From contig JADLHG010000045.1 of the NCBI GenBank assembly GCA_020848905.1, positions 248,001 to 312,000 of the forward strand: 64,000 bases of DNA, in the 5' to 3' direction. Shown one piece after another: positions 17,358 through 26,376 of the stretch. The notes below the pieces were generated by a model that saw only the letters and a list, made by a program, of their open reading frames with translations, was not told the origin of the DNA and did not search any database. Every line of letters begins with the position of its first letter. Position 1 is the first letter of the stretch. The position numbers and the translations under genes were made by a program. Origin of the DNA: Deltaproteobacteria bacterium (GTDB lineage Bacteria > Myxococcota_A > Polyangia > GCA-2747355 > JADLHG01).

Positions 17358-18755
17358 ATGTCGAACGACTCTTCTGCCGAGCTGGTCCTCTTCGTCGAAC
17401 GGATGCGCGCTGAGGGGCTGCCCGAGCCCCTCATTCGCGAGTTCTCGAGGCAATACGGGCTGTATCGCGAGGGGGCGACGGGCAAGCTCCCCTGGGCCGA
17501 CGTGGCGGTGCCCGGCCCCACGGACGTGATCGCCTACGCAGAGGTAGATCAAGCGGCGCGCCGCGCGCGCGGGGCCGAGCTCCTCGACCAGCTCGTCTGC
17601 GTGAAGCTGAACGGCGGGCTGGGCACGACCATGAAGCTCGACCGCGCCAAGTCCCTCATCGAGGTGCGCGAGGGCCAGAGCTTCCTCGCGCTCGTCGCGC
17701 GCCAGCTCGTCACGCTGCGAGCCCGCCACGGCGCTCGCCTGCCGCTGCTGCTCATGAACAGCTTTCACACGCGGGCCGACTCGCTCGAGGTCATGGCGGG
17801 CTTCCGGCAACCCGACGGGCTGCCCCTCGATTTTCTGCAGCACAAGGTGCCGCGGATCGAGCGGGTGACGGGCCGCCCCGCCACCTTCGTCGACGTCGAC
17901 GAGAACTGGACCCCTCCGGGGCACGGGGACGTCTATCTGGCGCTCTATCTGAGCGGGTTGCTCGAGCGCCTCGCGGCCCTCGGGTACCGGTGGGCCTTCG
18001 TCTCGAACATCGACAACCTCTCGGCCACGGTGGACCTCGGGGTCCTCGGCTTGCTCGAGGAACGCGGCCTGGACTTCGCGATGGAGGTGACCGACAAGAG
18101 CCCGGCCGACGTGAAAGGGGGGACGCTGGTCCGGTACGGTGGGCGGCAGCTCATGCTCCTCGAGCGGAGTCAGGTCGAGGTCGAGCACCTCGCGGACTTC
18201 GAGGACCTGGACCGCTTTCCGGTCTTCAACACGAACAACCTCTGGTGGCGGATCGACGCCATGCTGCAGCGGCTGCGAGGGCCGGGGGTGTGTCTGCCGC
18301 TGATCGTGAATCCCAAGAAGGTGGCGGGCGTGGAGGTGGTGCAGCTCGAGACCGCCATGGGGGCCGGGATCGGCGAATTCGAGCGAGCGGCGGGGATCCG
18401 CGTGCCGCGCGCGCGCTTCGCTCCGGTGAAGGCGACCTGCGACCTCCTGGTCCTGCGCTCCGACGCCTGTCGACTCGACGAGGACGGGGCCGTGCGACCC
18501 GCGCGGGCTCGCGACGCGGCGCTGGGTCCTCCGGTGGTGCGCCTCGACGATCGGTACTACCAGGGACTCTCCGACTTCGACGCCCGCTTTCCGCACCCGC
18601 TCAGCCTGCTGCGGTGTACCGCGCTCACGGTCGAGGGGGACGTGACCTTCGGGCGCGACGTGCGCGTGGAAGGCGCGGTCACGGTGCGGAACCTCGGAGG
18701 CGCTCCGGCTCGCATCCCCGATGGGGCGCTCCTCCGCGGCGACGTGGAGGTGTAG
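17358..18755 (+). CDS. UTP-glucose-1-phosphate uridylyltransferase, eukaryotic-type
   Basis: Makes UDP-glucose from UTP and glucose 1-phosphate for glycan synthesis. The 465-residue protein shows the UGP2-type nucleotide site KLNGGLGTTMKLDRAKSLIEV near residues 79-99, the substrate region LLMNSFHTR, GHGDVYLAL and FNTNNLWW. These belong to the long eukaryote-like UDPGP family rather than the short GalU family. The ATG at 17358 was chosen because the protein then begins MSNDSSAELV and aligns in length with the family; 5 of the 8 codons upstream are non-conserved in character. It is divergent from the EGF-hydrolase operon, 109 bases away, and convergent with the HAD phosphatase. Confidence 0.9.
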   Translation: MSNDSSAELVLFVERMRAEGLPEPLIREFSRQYGLYREGATGKLPWADVAVPGPTDVIAYAEVDQAARRARGAELLDQLVCVKLNGGLGTTMKLDRAKSLIEVREGQSFLALVARQLVTLRARHGARLPLLLMNSFHTRADSLEVMAGFRQPDGLPLDFLQHKVPRIERVTGRPATFVDVDENWTPPGHGDVYLALYLSGLLERLAALGYRWAFVSNIDNLSATVDLGVLGLLEERGLDFAMEVTDKSPADVKGGTLVRYGGRQLMLLERSQVEVEHLADFEDLDRFPVFNTNNLWWRIDAMLQRLRGPGVCLPLIVNPKKVAGVEVVQLETAMGAGIGEFERAAGIRVPRARFAPVKATCDLLVLRSDACRLDEDGAVRPARARDAALGPPVVRLDDRYYQGLSDFDARFPHPLSLLRCTALTVEGDVTFGRDVRVEGAVTVRNLGGAPARIPDGALLRGDVEV

Positions 18756-18759
18756 CCTC

Positions 18760-19539
18760 CTATTTCCCCCTCGCGGCGAGCAGGTAGTCCACGACCTCGG
18801 TGAAGCCCGCTCCGCTCTCGGCGTCGGCGACGTAGCTCGGGGGTGCGGCCAGGCGAGGGGCGAAGCGCCGCACGTTCGCGACGCCCACGGCGTGCGGGAA
18901 GGCCCGGAACATCGGCTCGTCGTTCGGAGAGTCGCCCACGAAGACGGCACGCTCGGGGTCGAGGGGCGCGCCGAGGAGTTCCCCCGCGGCCCGACGGCAC
19001 ATGCTCAGCTTGTCGTAGCTCCCGAACCAGCCGTTCACGTGAATCGAGCTCACCTTGGCCGTCGCGCCGTGTCGCCGGAAGATGGCGGCGATGCGGTCCA
19101 CCTCGTCCTCGGGGAGCGGGGGCACCTCCTCGCAGAAGTCGATCGCCAGGTCGTACTCCCGGTAGGGCTGGTCGGCGGAGACCTTGCAGCCGGGGACGGT
19201 CGCGAGGACCTCGTCGCGGATGACCGCCAGACGGGCGGCCGCGTCGGGTTCTCGCGCGGCGTAGATCCTCCGCATGCGGCCCTCCTCGCAGGCGAAGGCC
19301 AGGGCGCCGTTCTCTCCGACGACGGCGGCGAGCGGCCACATGCGGGCCAGGTGATCGCACCATCCCGCGGGGCGTCCGGTGACGAGCACCACGTTCACGC
19401 CGGCGGCCTGGGCGCGCCAGAGGGCGGCGAAGGCGGCGGCAGAGACGCGGCCCCCGGTGGAGATCGTGTCGTCCAGGTCGGAATAGATGGCGTCGATCCG
19501 GGCGGCGACCGACGAGGGGAGGGCGCGAAGGGGCTGCAT
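18760..19539 (-). CDS. HAD-superfamily hydrolase (Cof-type, subfamily IIB)
   Basis: Cytoplasmic phosphatase of 259 residues with all HAD motifs: motif I IYSDLDDTIS (DxDxT), motif II VLVTGRP, the Lys in YDKLSMCRRA and motif IV FVGDSPNDEPMF. The cap insertion between motifs II and III, beginning near VVGENGALAF, is of the Cof/mannosyl-3-phosphoglycerate phosphatase/trehalose-phosphatase type. The substrate is probably a sugar phosphate; it could serve the same sugar-nucleotide metabolism as the adjacent convergent UDP-glucose pyrophosphorylase (4 bases apart), but this is inference. Confidence 0.85.
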   Translation of the reverse strand: MQPLRALPSSVAARIDAIYSDLDDTISTGGRVSAAAFAALWRAQAAGVNVVLVTGRPAGWCDHLARMWPLAAVVGENGALAFACEEGRMRRIYAAREPDAAARLAVIRDEVLATVPGCKVSADQPYREYDLAIDFCEEVPPLPEDEVDRIAAIFRRHGATAKVSSIHVNGWFGSYDKLSMCRRAAGELLGAPLDPERAVFVGDSPNDEPMFRAFPHAVGVANVRRFAPRLAAPPSYVADAESGAGFTEVVDYLLAARGK

Positions 19540-19626
19540 CGCGCGATTCTCGTCGGGGGTGGCGAAGGCGGTCAAGCGGCAGTGGCGCGGCAGTGGAGCG
19601 GAGGCGGAGCTGGTACACTCGCCTCG

Positions 19627-20820
19627 ATGATGCGAGCGGCGTTCTTCGGCGGCGTGCTCCTCGCCCTGGCCGGCTGCCACATCGGCCTGTGCAGCTCCAA
19701 CGCTGCCTGCTGCGCCTCGTGCGAACAACCGGCTCCGACGGCGTCCTCGGGGTGTAGCTGTCCTGCCGCGGAGACGCCCGCCGCGCGCTGTCCGCTGCGC
19801 TCTCCGTGCGCGGTGGCCTACTTTCAGGGGCAGGGGCCCGTCACCTGCTGCGCCGGCTCCTGCCGCTCCGCCGAGGCGTACGCGGAGCCGTCGAGGCGCT
19901 GTCGGGGCGAGGACCCCTTCGTCCACGAGTGCCCGGTGGAGTCGGCGTGCCTGCAGGTCCACCGGGCGCGGCTCGAGGGAAACGTCTTCGTCCCTCTCGA
20001 GGCCGTCTGGTCCGGTACGCCGGGACCGCTCGCGGCGGTCTTCGGGACCGGCCCGAAGGAGCTCTGGCTGGCGGGCGCGCAGGGGCGACTGCTGCGAGGC
20101 GACGGCGCGCGCTTCGACCCGGTAGCCTCGGGGACGACGGAGCACCTCGCGGCGCTCTGGGCGAGCGGGCCCGAGGATCTGTGGGCCGCCGGGTGGAACG
20201 GCACCCTCCTGCACTACGACGGACGTCGCGTCGCGCGCGTCGTTGCACCGACCAAGCAGCACCTCGTGGGCCTCTGGGGGAGCGACGCGTCGACCATCTA
20301 CGCCGTCGGAGCCGGGGGGACCGTGCTGCGCTACGACGGCGGCGCGTGGCGGCTGCTCCCGGGGCCCACGACCGAGCACCTGAGCGGCGTGTGGGGACGC
20401 GGCGCGAGCGACGTCTGGATGGTCGGGCAGCACGGCACGCTGCTCCGCTTCGATGGAGCGCGGTTTCGTCGGCTCGAGACGGGGACGCTCGCGCACCTCA
20501 CGGCGGTCCACGGCACGAGCGGCGACGTCACCTGGATCGTCGGCTTCTCGGGCACGATCCTCGAACACCGGGGTGACGCGCTGCGTGCGGTGACGCCTCT
20601 CACCCACGCGCATCTCGCGGCCCTCGGGCGAGCGGGCGACGAGCTCTACGCCGTGGGCCAGGGAGGGACCGTGCTCCGGCACGCGCGCGAGCGCTGGGAG
20701 CGCGTCGGGTACTTCTGGCCCGAACCGTCGGCCGACCTCCTCGCCGCGTGGGGAAGCGGCCCGACCGAGCTCTGGGCCGTCGCGAGCAACGGGCTGCTAC
20801 TCCGCCGCGCCGCGCAGTAG
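19627..20820 (+). CDS. lipoprotein with seven-bladed-type beta-propeller repeats
   Basis: Protein of 397 residues with a lipoprotein signal (LLALAGCHIG) and a Cys-rich N-terminal region (about 16 Cys in the first 130 residues). From about residue 120 come repeats of roughly 39 residues with the pattern GTGPKELWLAGAQGRLLRGDG, SGPEDLWAAGWNGTLLHYDG and so on; six or seven are visible, which suits a beta-propeller. Such WGSGPxDVWAVG repeats are abundant in myxobacterial surface proteins, often of unknown role. Two adjacent ATG codons (19627, 19630) can start it. It is divergent from the HAD gene. Confidence 0.8.
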   Translation: MMRAAFFGGVLLALAGCHIGLCSSNAACCASCEQPAPTASSGCSCPAAETPAARCPLRSPCAVAYFQGQGPVTCCAGSCRSAEAYAEPSRRCRGEDPFVHECPVESACLQVHRARLEGNVFVPLEAVWSGTPGPLAAVFGTGPKELWLAGAQGRLLRGDGARFDPVASGTTEHLAALWASGPEDLWAAGWNGTLLHYDGRRVARVVAPTKQHLVGLWGSDASTIYAVGAGGTVLRYDGGAWRLLPGPTTEHLSGVWGRGASDVWMVGQHGTLLRFDGARFRRLETGTLAHLTAVHGTSGDVTWIVGFSGTILEHRGDALRAVTPLTHAHLAALGRAGDELYAVGQGGTVLRHARERWERVGYFWPEPSADLLAAWGSGPTELWAVASNGLLLRRAAQ

Positions 20821-20857
20821 CGGGGGGAAGGGGCGCCGGGCTATGCTGGTCGCGCCC

Positions 20858-22186
20858 ATGCGCTCAACCTGCTGGCTTGTTCTGTTGGCCCTCGCGGTCC
20901 TGGCGGGGCCACGCCCTCGCGCGGCGTGGGCCGGGGATCGCACCCGGTTGCTGGAGGTGGACCTCCGGACCGGGAGCAAGCAGCGTATCGACGGCGGCGG
21001 ACCGAAGACCGACGCGGACCGGCAGCTCGACGCGCTCCTGGATCGCACGACGGGCAAGACCTTCACCACCGCCGAGCTCGAGCGCATCGAGCGGGCGCTC
21101 CGGCGCTACCTGCAGGCCGCCCGCCCACGCGCCGTCCCGAGGCTCCTGCTCTTTCTCTACCCGGGGCGCATCACCGCCTCGCGCCTGAAGGAGCTGCGGG
21201 AGATCCTGGTCGAGGTGGACCTGCTCGTGGATCCCTGCAGCCGCTCGATCTGCCGGGATGCGGTGGCCAAGGACGTCGAGCTGCTCGGCAAGGCGCTGCA
21301 GCAGCCCGTCCTTCGCACCGGAAGCTACGTGGTGCGCTTCAAGCTCGTGACGGTGCGCACGGCGACCGAGCACCGCGCGACCGAGTACGAGACCTACCGC
21401 TTCTCCGCCGAGGAGGTGGTCACGGCGGGGCAGCGCGGGGACGGGCTCACCCTCGTGAAACGGCAGGAGGCGGAGGCGGCGGGTTACGAGCGCGCGATGG
21501 TCAAGGCGATCGCCCGACGCCTCCAGGCGCGGCGGGTGCCGCTGGACAAGCCGCCCGCCGTGCGACGCGAGGGGGCGCAGCTCCGGGTCAACCTTCACAT
21601 CAAGAGCGATCGCGTGCGCTACCAGTCCAGCGTGCTGGCGGCCCTCGCGGGCGCCATGGAGGCGCTGCGCCAGAGCTCGCTGACGCCCGCGACCGTGCAG
21701 CTCGAGGTCGTCGCGGCGGTTCCGATGCGGCAGCTCGAGCACCGGACGTTTCGCTGCCCCGGGCACTCCGTGCTCCTCCACCTGGACGGTCGGCTGACCG
21801 GCTCCGAGCTCTGGTCGAGCTACGTGGCCGAGGAGAAGAAGCAGGGAACGCGTCTCGCGTTCGACGACCGTGAGGCACGCGGCGGTGGGGCGCCGACCGA
21901 CGACGACGACGAGGACCCGCAGGCCCTCACCGAGGTCCTGAGCGGCCAGGTGGGGACGCTCGCGCCGTGCCTGCAGCAGGAGGCGGCGCGGAGCTCGCGT
22001 TTCAAGGGGGTCACGCTGGTCTTCGCCGTCGGACCGGACGGCCGGGCGTCGCGGCTGGCGTTGAAGGAGGCGGGGGCGTCGTCCGCGCTGCGGAGCTGCC
22101 TGGCTCGCGCGCTCGAGCGGCTCCAGTTCCCCCGGCGGCGGGGCGCTCCGCGGCAGGTTTCGTTCCCGCTCTACATCCAGCGGTGA
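20858..22186 (+). CDS. exported protein with AgmX/PglI-type C-terminal domain
   Basis: Protein of 442 residues. The ATG at 20858 yields a signal peptide (CWLVLLALAVLAGPRPRAAWA). The middle part has no recognised domain. The last 90 residues, from LSGQVGTLAPCLQQEAARSS through VTLVFAVGPDGRASRLAL to FPLYIQR, resemble the TonB-like AgmX/PglI C-terminal domain found in gliding-motility and other myxobacterial envelope proteins, in which two Cys residues are conserved (here in APCLQQ and RSCLARAL). A second protein of this class lies at 51815-52369. The function is unknown. Confidence 0.7.
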   Translation: MRSTCWLVLLALAVLAGPRPRAAWAGDRTRLLEVDLRTGSKQRIDGGGPKTDADRQLDALLDRTTGKTFTTAELERIERALRRYLQAARPRAVPRLLLFLYPGRITASRLKELREILVEVDLLVDPCSRSICRDAVAKDVELLGKALQQPVLRTGSYVVRFKLVTVRTATEHRATEYETYRFSAEEVVTAGQRGDGLTLVKRQEAEAAGYERAMVKAIARRLQARRVPLDKPPAVRREGAQLRVNLHIKSDRVRYQSSVLAALAGAMEALRQSSLTPATVQLEVVAAVPMRQLEHRTFRCPGHSVLLHLDGRLTGSELWSSYVAEEKKQGTRLAFDDREARGGGAPTDDDDEDPQALTEVLSGQVGTLAPCLQQEAARSSRFKGVTLVFAVGPDGRASRLALKEAGASSALRSCLARALERLQFPRRRGAPRQVSFPLYIQR

Positions 22187-22258
22187 CGACCTCCGCGTGC
22201 TAGAGCGGCGGTGGAGTTCGAGTATGATGTGGACCAACCCCAGGCGACGGAGAGGACG

Positions 22259-22489
22259 ATGAAGGACGAGCTGATGATGACGCTCTGGCAGTTCGCGCGG
22301 AGCTTCGGCTGGGCCGTGGTGGCCGCCGTCTCCTTCGCCTTCGCCATGGGGCTGGCGATCAAGGTCTTCGACCTGCTCTCCGGCGACATCGACGAGTGGG
22401 AGGAGATCAAGAAGGGCAACTGGGGTATGGCGCTGATCATCGCGTCCATGATCCTTTCCATCGGGCTCGTGCTCTACAAGGTCATCTGA
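22259..22489 (+). CDS. small DUF350-like membrane protein
   Basis: Protein of 76 residues with two membrane helices (about 14-36 and 54-74). The second begins KKGNWGMALIIASMILSIG, resembling the GN-x-A-x-A helix of DUF350 proteins. The ATG at 22259 is chosen because GGAGAGGAC precedes it; the open frame upstream has no ribosome site. Its stop is one base before the GTG start of the Hsp70-like gene, so the two are translationally coupled. Role unknown. Confidence 0.6.
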   Translation: MKDELMMTLWQFARSFGWAVVAAVSFAFAMGLAIKVFDLLSGDIDEWEEIKKGNWGMALIIASMILSIGLVLYKVI

Positions 22490-22490
22490 C

Positions 22491-24767
22491 GTGGCCGACC
22501 CGAGAGATCGGCCGAGCGCGCCGCCCGGGACGCTCCTCGCCAAGGGCGGCGGGGAGGGGGGAGAGGCGCTCCTCGAGCTGGAGCTGCCCTCGGGGCAGCG
22601 CGTGCGCCTCGTCGGACGCAGGGTGCCGGCCGCGGAGGGGGCGCTCGGGTCCCTCGTCTTTCGGCTCGAGACCGGGCCCTCGAATGCGCCGACGCTGCTC
22701 GCTGGTCTCGCCGCGTTGGCGCGGGCCCAGCACGACGTCGAGCTGCCGCCGGTCGGGCGCGCTGGCGAAGTTGTGCGGGGCGACGGGTTCAGGGCCCCGA
22801 CGCGCGACGCGGGGGTCTATGCGCTCCCCGCCAACGAGGCGCTCGCCGAGGTGCGCACCATCGAGGAGGTGGAACTTCCGCCCCCCATGGCTCCGGGGCC
22901 CCGGCGGCCGACGGTCGGTCCGCCCCAGGTGGTGGGCTTTGCCGACCCCGCGGCGCTCGTCCCCGAGCTGCCCGCCACCGTGCGGCGCGGAGGGGCTGCG
23001 GCGAGCGACGTGGACCTCGGTCACCCGGTCACGGCGGAGGTGGAGGCGGTGGCCCGCGCCACCGGCGAGGCGGCGGCGAGCGAGGTCGAGCCGGCGCTGC
23101 CACCGCGGCGTGCCCCCGACGGCGGTGGGCCGGCGAGCTATCCCCTCCCCGAGCCGGAGCCCGCGTATCTGAGGCCGCTCGCGGGGGCCGCCGCGCCGGC
23201 GGTGCGTCCCGCGCGTCCCCCTACGGGACCCGCGTACGTGCCGCGGCCGGTGCCCGAAGCGCGACCCATGCCCGTGGTGGGCATCGACTTCGGCACCTCC
23301 TATTCGTCGGTGGCGGTGCTCCGCGCCGGCCTCGAGGTCATCCCCGACGAGGGGGGTGAGCTCCTCACGCCGTCAGTGGTTTCCTTCCCGGCGCCCGGCG
23401 TGGTGCTCGTCGGCACCGAGGCGCGTCGTCGGATCGGCGGCGAGGCCCAGTGGACCATCCCGTCGCCGAAGCGCCTGCTCGGGCGGGCGTACAAGGATCC
23501 CCAGACCGGCACGCTCCTCGGCTCGCTCGCCCTGCGGACCTTCGCCGGGACCGACAAGCTGATCCGCTTCGAGGCCCACGGCGAGATCTACTCCGTGGTG
23601 GACGTGTGCGCGATGGTCCTTGCGCGCCTGAAGCAGCGGGCCTCTCGCTTCCTCGGCGCCGAGGTGCACAAGGCGGTCTTCACCGTGCCGGTGGCCTACG
23701 GGCTGCTTCAGCGCTCCGCGCTCGAACAGGCGGCGCGGCAGGCCGGGCTGCAGCCGGTGGCGCTGCTCACCGAGCCGAGCGCGGCGCTGCTGGCCCACGG
23801 GTTTCGCGGCCGGCAGGGGATCGTCGCCATCTACGACTTCGGTGGCGGCACCTTCGACTTCTCCCTGGTCGAGGTGACCGACACCGCATTTCGCGTGCTC
23901 TGCGCGGGTGGCGACCCCTGGCTTGGCGGCGACGACTTCGACCAGGCCATCGCGAACCACCTGGCCGATCGCTTCTGGAAGGACTCCGGGGTGGACCTGC
24001 GTCAACGCGCGGTGGAATGGCAGGCGCTGGTCTTCGCCTGCGAGGCGGCCAAGCGGGTGCTCTCGAGCAAGTCCTCCGCGCGCATCACCGTGGACAACCT
24101 GCTCCACACCTCGCAGGGCACGAAGGGGCTGTCGTACTCCGTGAGCCGCAGGGAGCTGGAGAAGCTGACCGCGCCGCTCATCGAGCGCTCCATGGCGGTG
24201 GTGGACCGCGTGCTCTCGCAGGTCGGGATGCAGCGGAGCCGCGTGGATCAGGTGGTGATGACGGGGGGGACCTCGCTCGTCCCGGCCATCCGCGACGCGG
24301 TGGGGCGCTACTTCGATCGCAAGCCGACCCTCGGCGACGCGGACCTGGCGGTGGTGCGGGGCGCGGCGATTCGCGCGGCGGAGCTGGGGCTCGACGCGCC
24401 GGGGGGCGCCTCGAGCGGCGCGCGCAAGCTCCGGGACGTGGCCGGGCGCACGATCGGCATGGGGACCGAGGACGGTCAGCTCCACACGCTCTTCGAGCGA
24501 GACACCCCACTCCCCGCCGAACGGCGTCACAGCGTCCTCACGCAGAGGGACGGACAGTCGGAGATGGTCATCACGCTCTACGAGGGGGCGAAGAGCCGCA
24601 TCGACGAGCGACAGCTCCTCGGCATGCTGCGCTACAAGGGGCTGCGCCCCGCCCCGGCCGGGCAGCGGCAGGTGGACTTCACCTTTCGCCTCGACGAGGA
24701 CGGCAGCCTGCACGTCGCGGCCCTCGTCGAGGGCAAGATCCACGACAAGACGATTCGCCTGGAGTAG
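22491..24767 (+). CDS. Hsp70/DnaK-like protein with long N-terminal extension
   Basis: Chaperone-type ATPase of 758 residues. The first ~260 residues are a variable, Pro/Ala-rich extension whose start (LELELPSGQRVRLVGRRVP) is only faintly PilZ-like. An Hsp70 nucleotide-binding domain follows: VVGIDFGTSYSSVAV (phosphate 1), AVFTVPVAYG, LTEPSAALLAHG, IYDFGGGTFDFSLVEV (phosphate 2) and VVMTGGTSLVPAIRD (adenosine). A shortened substrate-binding part ends the protein, without the DnaK C-terminal lid. It starts with GTG one base after the DUF350-like stop. Such extended Hsp70s are frequent in myxobacteria; it is not the housekeeping DnaK, because grpE and dnaJ are not adjacent. Confidence 0.85.
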   Translation: MADPRDRPSAPPGTLLAKGGGEGGEALLELELPSGQRVRLVGRRVPAAEGALGSLVFRLETGPSNAPTLLAGLAALARAQHDVELPPVGRAGEVVRGDGFRAPTRDAGVYALPANEALAEVRTIEEVELPPPMAPGPRRPTVGPPQVVGFADPAALVPELPATVRRGGAAASDVDLGHPVTAEVEAVARATGEAAASEVEPALPPRRAPDGGGPASYPLPEPEPAYLRPLAGAAAPAVRPARPPTGPAYVPRPVPEARPMPVVGIDFGTSYSSVAVLRAGLEVIPDEGGELLTPSVVSFPAPGVVLVGTEARRRIGGEAQWTIPSPKRLLGRAYKDPQTGTLLGSLALRTFAGTDKLIRFEAHGEIYSVVDVCAMVLARLKQRASRFLGAEVHKAVFTVPVAYGLLQRSALEQAARQAGLQPVALLTEPSAALLAHGFRGRQGIVAIYDFGGGTFDFSLVEVTDTAFRVLCAGGDPWLGGDDFDQAIANHLADRFWKDSGVDLRQRAVEWQALVFACEAAKRVLSSKSSARITVDNLLHTSQGTKGLSYSVSRRELEKLTAPLIERSMAVVDRVLSQVGMQRSRVDQVVMTGGTSLVPAIRDAVGRYFDRKPTLGDADLAVVRGAAIRAAELGLDAPGGASSGARKLRDVAGRTIGMGTEDGQLHTLFERDTPLPAERRHSVLTQRDGQSEMVITLYEGAKSRIDERQLLGMLRYKGLRPAPAGQRQVDFTFRLDEDGSLHVAALVEGKIHDKTIRLE

Positions 24768-24815
24768 GCCGGCGGCGCGGGGCGGCGCCCGGTGGGGACA
24801 TTGAACCCCATCGCG

Positions 24816-24835
24816 CCGGCCAGTGTCCCGGCCGG
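24816..24835 (+). terminator. GC-rich hairpin after Hsp70-like gene
   Basis: CCGGCC (24816-24821) pairs with GGCCGG (24830-24835) over an eight-base loop, 48 bases after the stop. There is no T-run; terminator function is uncertain. Confidence 0.3.
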
Positions 24836-24906
24836 AGAGCGCCCTAGCTCAGGACGGCTCGCGTGCGTTTTCCGCGCCTTGGCCCTAGCGCGCCTCGGCA
24901 CCGTTG

Positions 24907-26376
24907 ATGCACCTGCCCGGGCGCATGCCCGCAGCGCCGCGCCCCCGCGTCCCTCCTCGTGCGAGCTTCGTCCGCGGTGCGGTGGTGGGGCTCGCTCTCG
25001 CGCTGCTGGGAACCGCCTGCTCGCCGCCCGCGGAGGAGCCGGCGCACGTCACCCCCGAAGGCTACCCCCTCCTCTCGCCCAAGGTCCTCGGAGAGGGCGA
25101 CCGGGAGGGCGACCCGGCGCCGGACCCGGTGCGCGGCATGAGCGCCAACACGCTGCCGGCTACCGTCGACCGCGCGCCGAACCTGCCGCGCGTGCGGGAC
25201 CAGGGGGATCGCGGCACCTGCATGTCCTTCGCCGCGACGGCCATGATCGAGGCGCACTACGGCCTGAAGTCTCACCTGGCGGTGGAGCAGACCGTGCAGC
25301 GCATCGGGCTGCCCCTCGGCTGGGACGTGTACGTCGTCTGGCGGCTTCAGGGCCACCGGCTGGCCGAGGAGCGTGACTGGCCCTACGGCGGAGCTCCGGC
25401 GGCCGGCGCCTCCTCGAACTCCCGCTGGGGGATCGACGAGCTTCGCGCCACCGGCACCGACCCCGCGGTCCTGATGCGCTACCTGGCGGAGAATCCGAAG
25501 ACCACCATCATGGTGGGCATGATCTGGGATTCGGAGGTCATCAAAGGTCCCGTGCTCGACAAGCCGAACCTGAGCGACCTGGAGATCTCGCTGCGGATCG
25601 CGGGGTGTAACTTCCGCTCGACCTGCGGCGGCCACGCGGTGCTCCTCGTGGGCTACGAGCGGCGTACCGATCCGTACGGACAGCCGGAGGTCTACTTCAA
25701 GTTCAGGAACAGCTGGAGCGACCGCTGGGGCTACGCCGGGTACGGCTTCGTCTCGGGCGCCTACCTGCGCACCTACGGCAAGCACGGCAGCATGATCTTG
25801 CGCGGCCCGGCGGTCGGGGGGCCGCCCCCGAGCGTGGAGCCTCCGGTGACGCCGCCGACGCCCCCGGCGACGCCCGGCAAGACCGCGCTCAAGGTGGAGA
25901 TCGCGAGCCCCGGCTCCGGGCAGGTGCTCTCCGCGGGCCCCGTCGTCGTGCGCGTGAACGTGACCGGCGGCGCCCGAGGGATGGTTCAGACGCGCCTCCT
26001 CGTGGATGGCGGCGCAGCGGCCGAGGACAGCGCGCCTCCCTACGAGCTGGCGACGCCGGCACTGACGCCGGGGGTCCACGAGCTCACGGTCCTGGCGCGC
26101 GATGCGGCCGGGGAGGTGGCGCAGCAGGTGGTCACGGTGCGCGTCGAGGCCCGGGGCGGGGAGCAGGTGTCGCCGCCTCCGTCGGTCGAAGGGGGCGACG
26201 GGGAGCTCGGGGACGAGGCGAGTGCCGGCGGGTGCACCGTGGCCGGCAAGCGCGATCGAGCGGGGTTTGAGGTGGCGTTCGCCTGGGCGCTGCTGGGAGT
26301 GGCGCTCTCCGCCGTGCAGCGCCGACGCCGGAGGGCTCTTCGCCCGCCGAAACGATCCTCAGACCGCGGCGCGTAG
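24907..26376 (+). CDS. papain-like cysteine protease lipoprotein with Ig-like domain and MYXO-CTERM-like tail
   Basis: Surface protease of 489 residues. The N-terminus is a signal with lipobox-like LLGTACS. The C1A papain domain (about residues 80-300) has the catalytic Cys in RDQGDRGTCMSFAA, the His in CGGHAVLLVGYE and the Asn in FKFRNSWSDRWGYAGYGF. A Pro-rich linker leads to a bacterial Ig-like domain (about 325-420). The end carries GGCTVAGKR, a hydrophobic helix and RRRRR, a MYXO-CTERM-like tail, followed by a further basic stretch. The ATG at 24907 is preferred over a TTG one codon upstream. It shares an 18-base 3' overlap with the convergent aminotransferase gene. Confidence 0.85.
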   Translation: MHLPGRMPAAPRPRVPPRASFVRGAVVGLALALLGTACSPPAEEPAHVTPEGYPLLSPKVLGEGDREGDPAPDPVRGMSANTLPATVDRAPNLPRVRDQGDRGTCMSFAATAMIEAHYGLKSHLAVEQTVQRIGLPLGWDVYVVWRLQGHRLAEERDWPYGGAPAAGASSNSRWGIDELRATGTDPAVLMRYLAENPKTTIMVGMIWDSEVIKGPVLDKPNLSDLEISLRIAGCNFRSTCGGHAVLLVGYERRTDPYGQPEVYFKFRNSWSDRWGYAGYGFVSGAYLRTYGKHGSMILRGPAVGGPPPSVEPPVTPPTPPATPGKTALKVEIASPGSGQVLSAGPVVVRVNVTGGARGMVQTRLLVDGGAAAEDSAPPYELATPALTPGVHELTVLARDAAGEVAQQVVTVRVEARGGEQVSPPPSVEGGDGELGDEASAGGCTVAGKRDRAGFEVAFAWALLGVALSAVQRRRRRALRPPKRSSDRGA

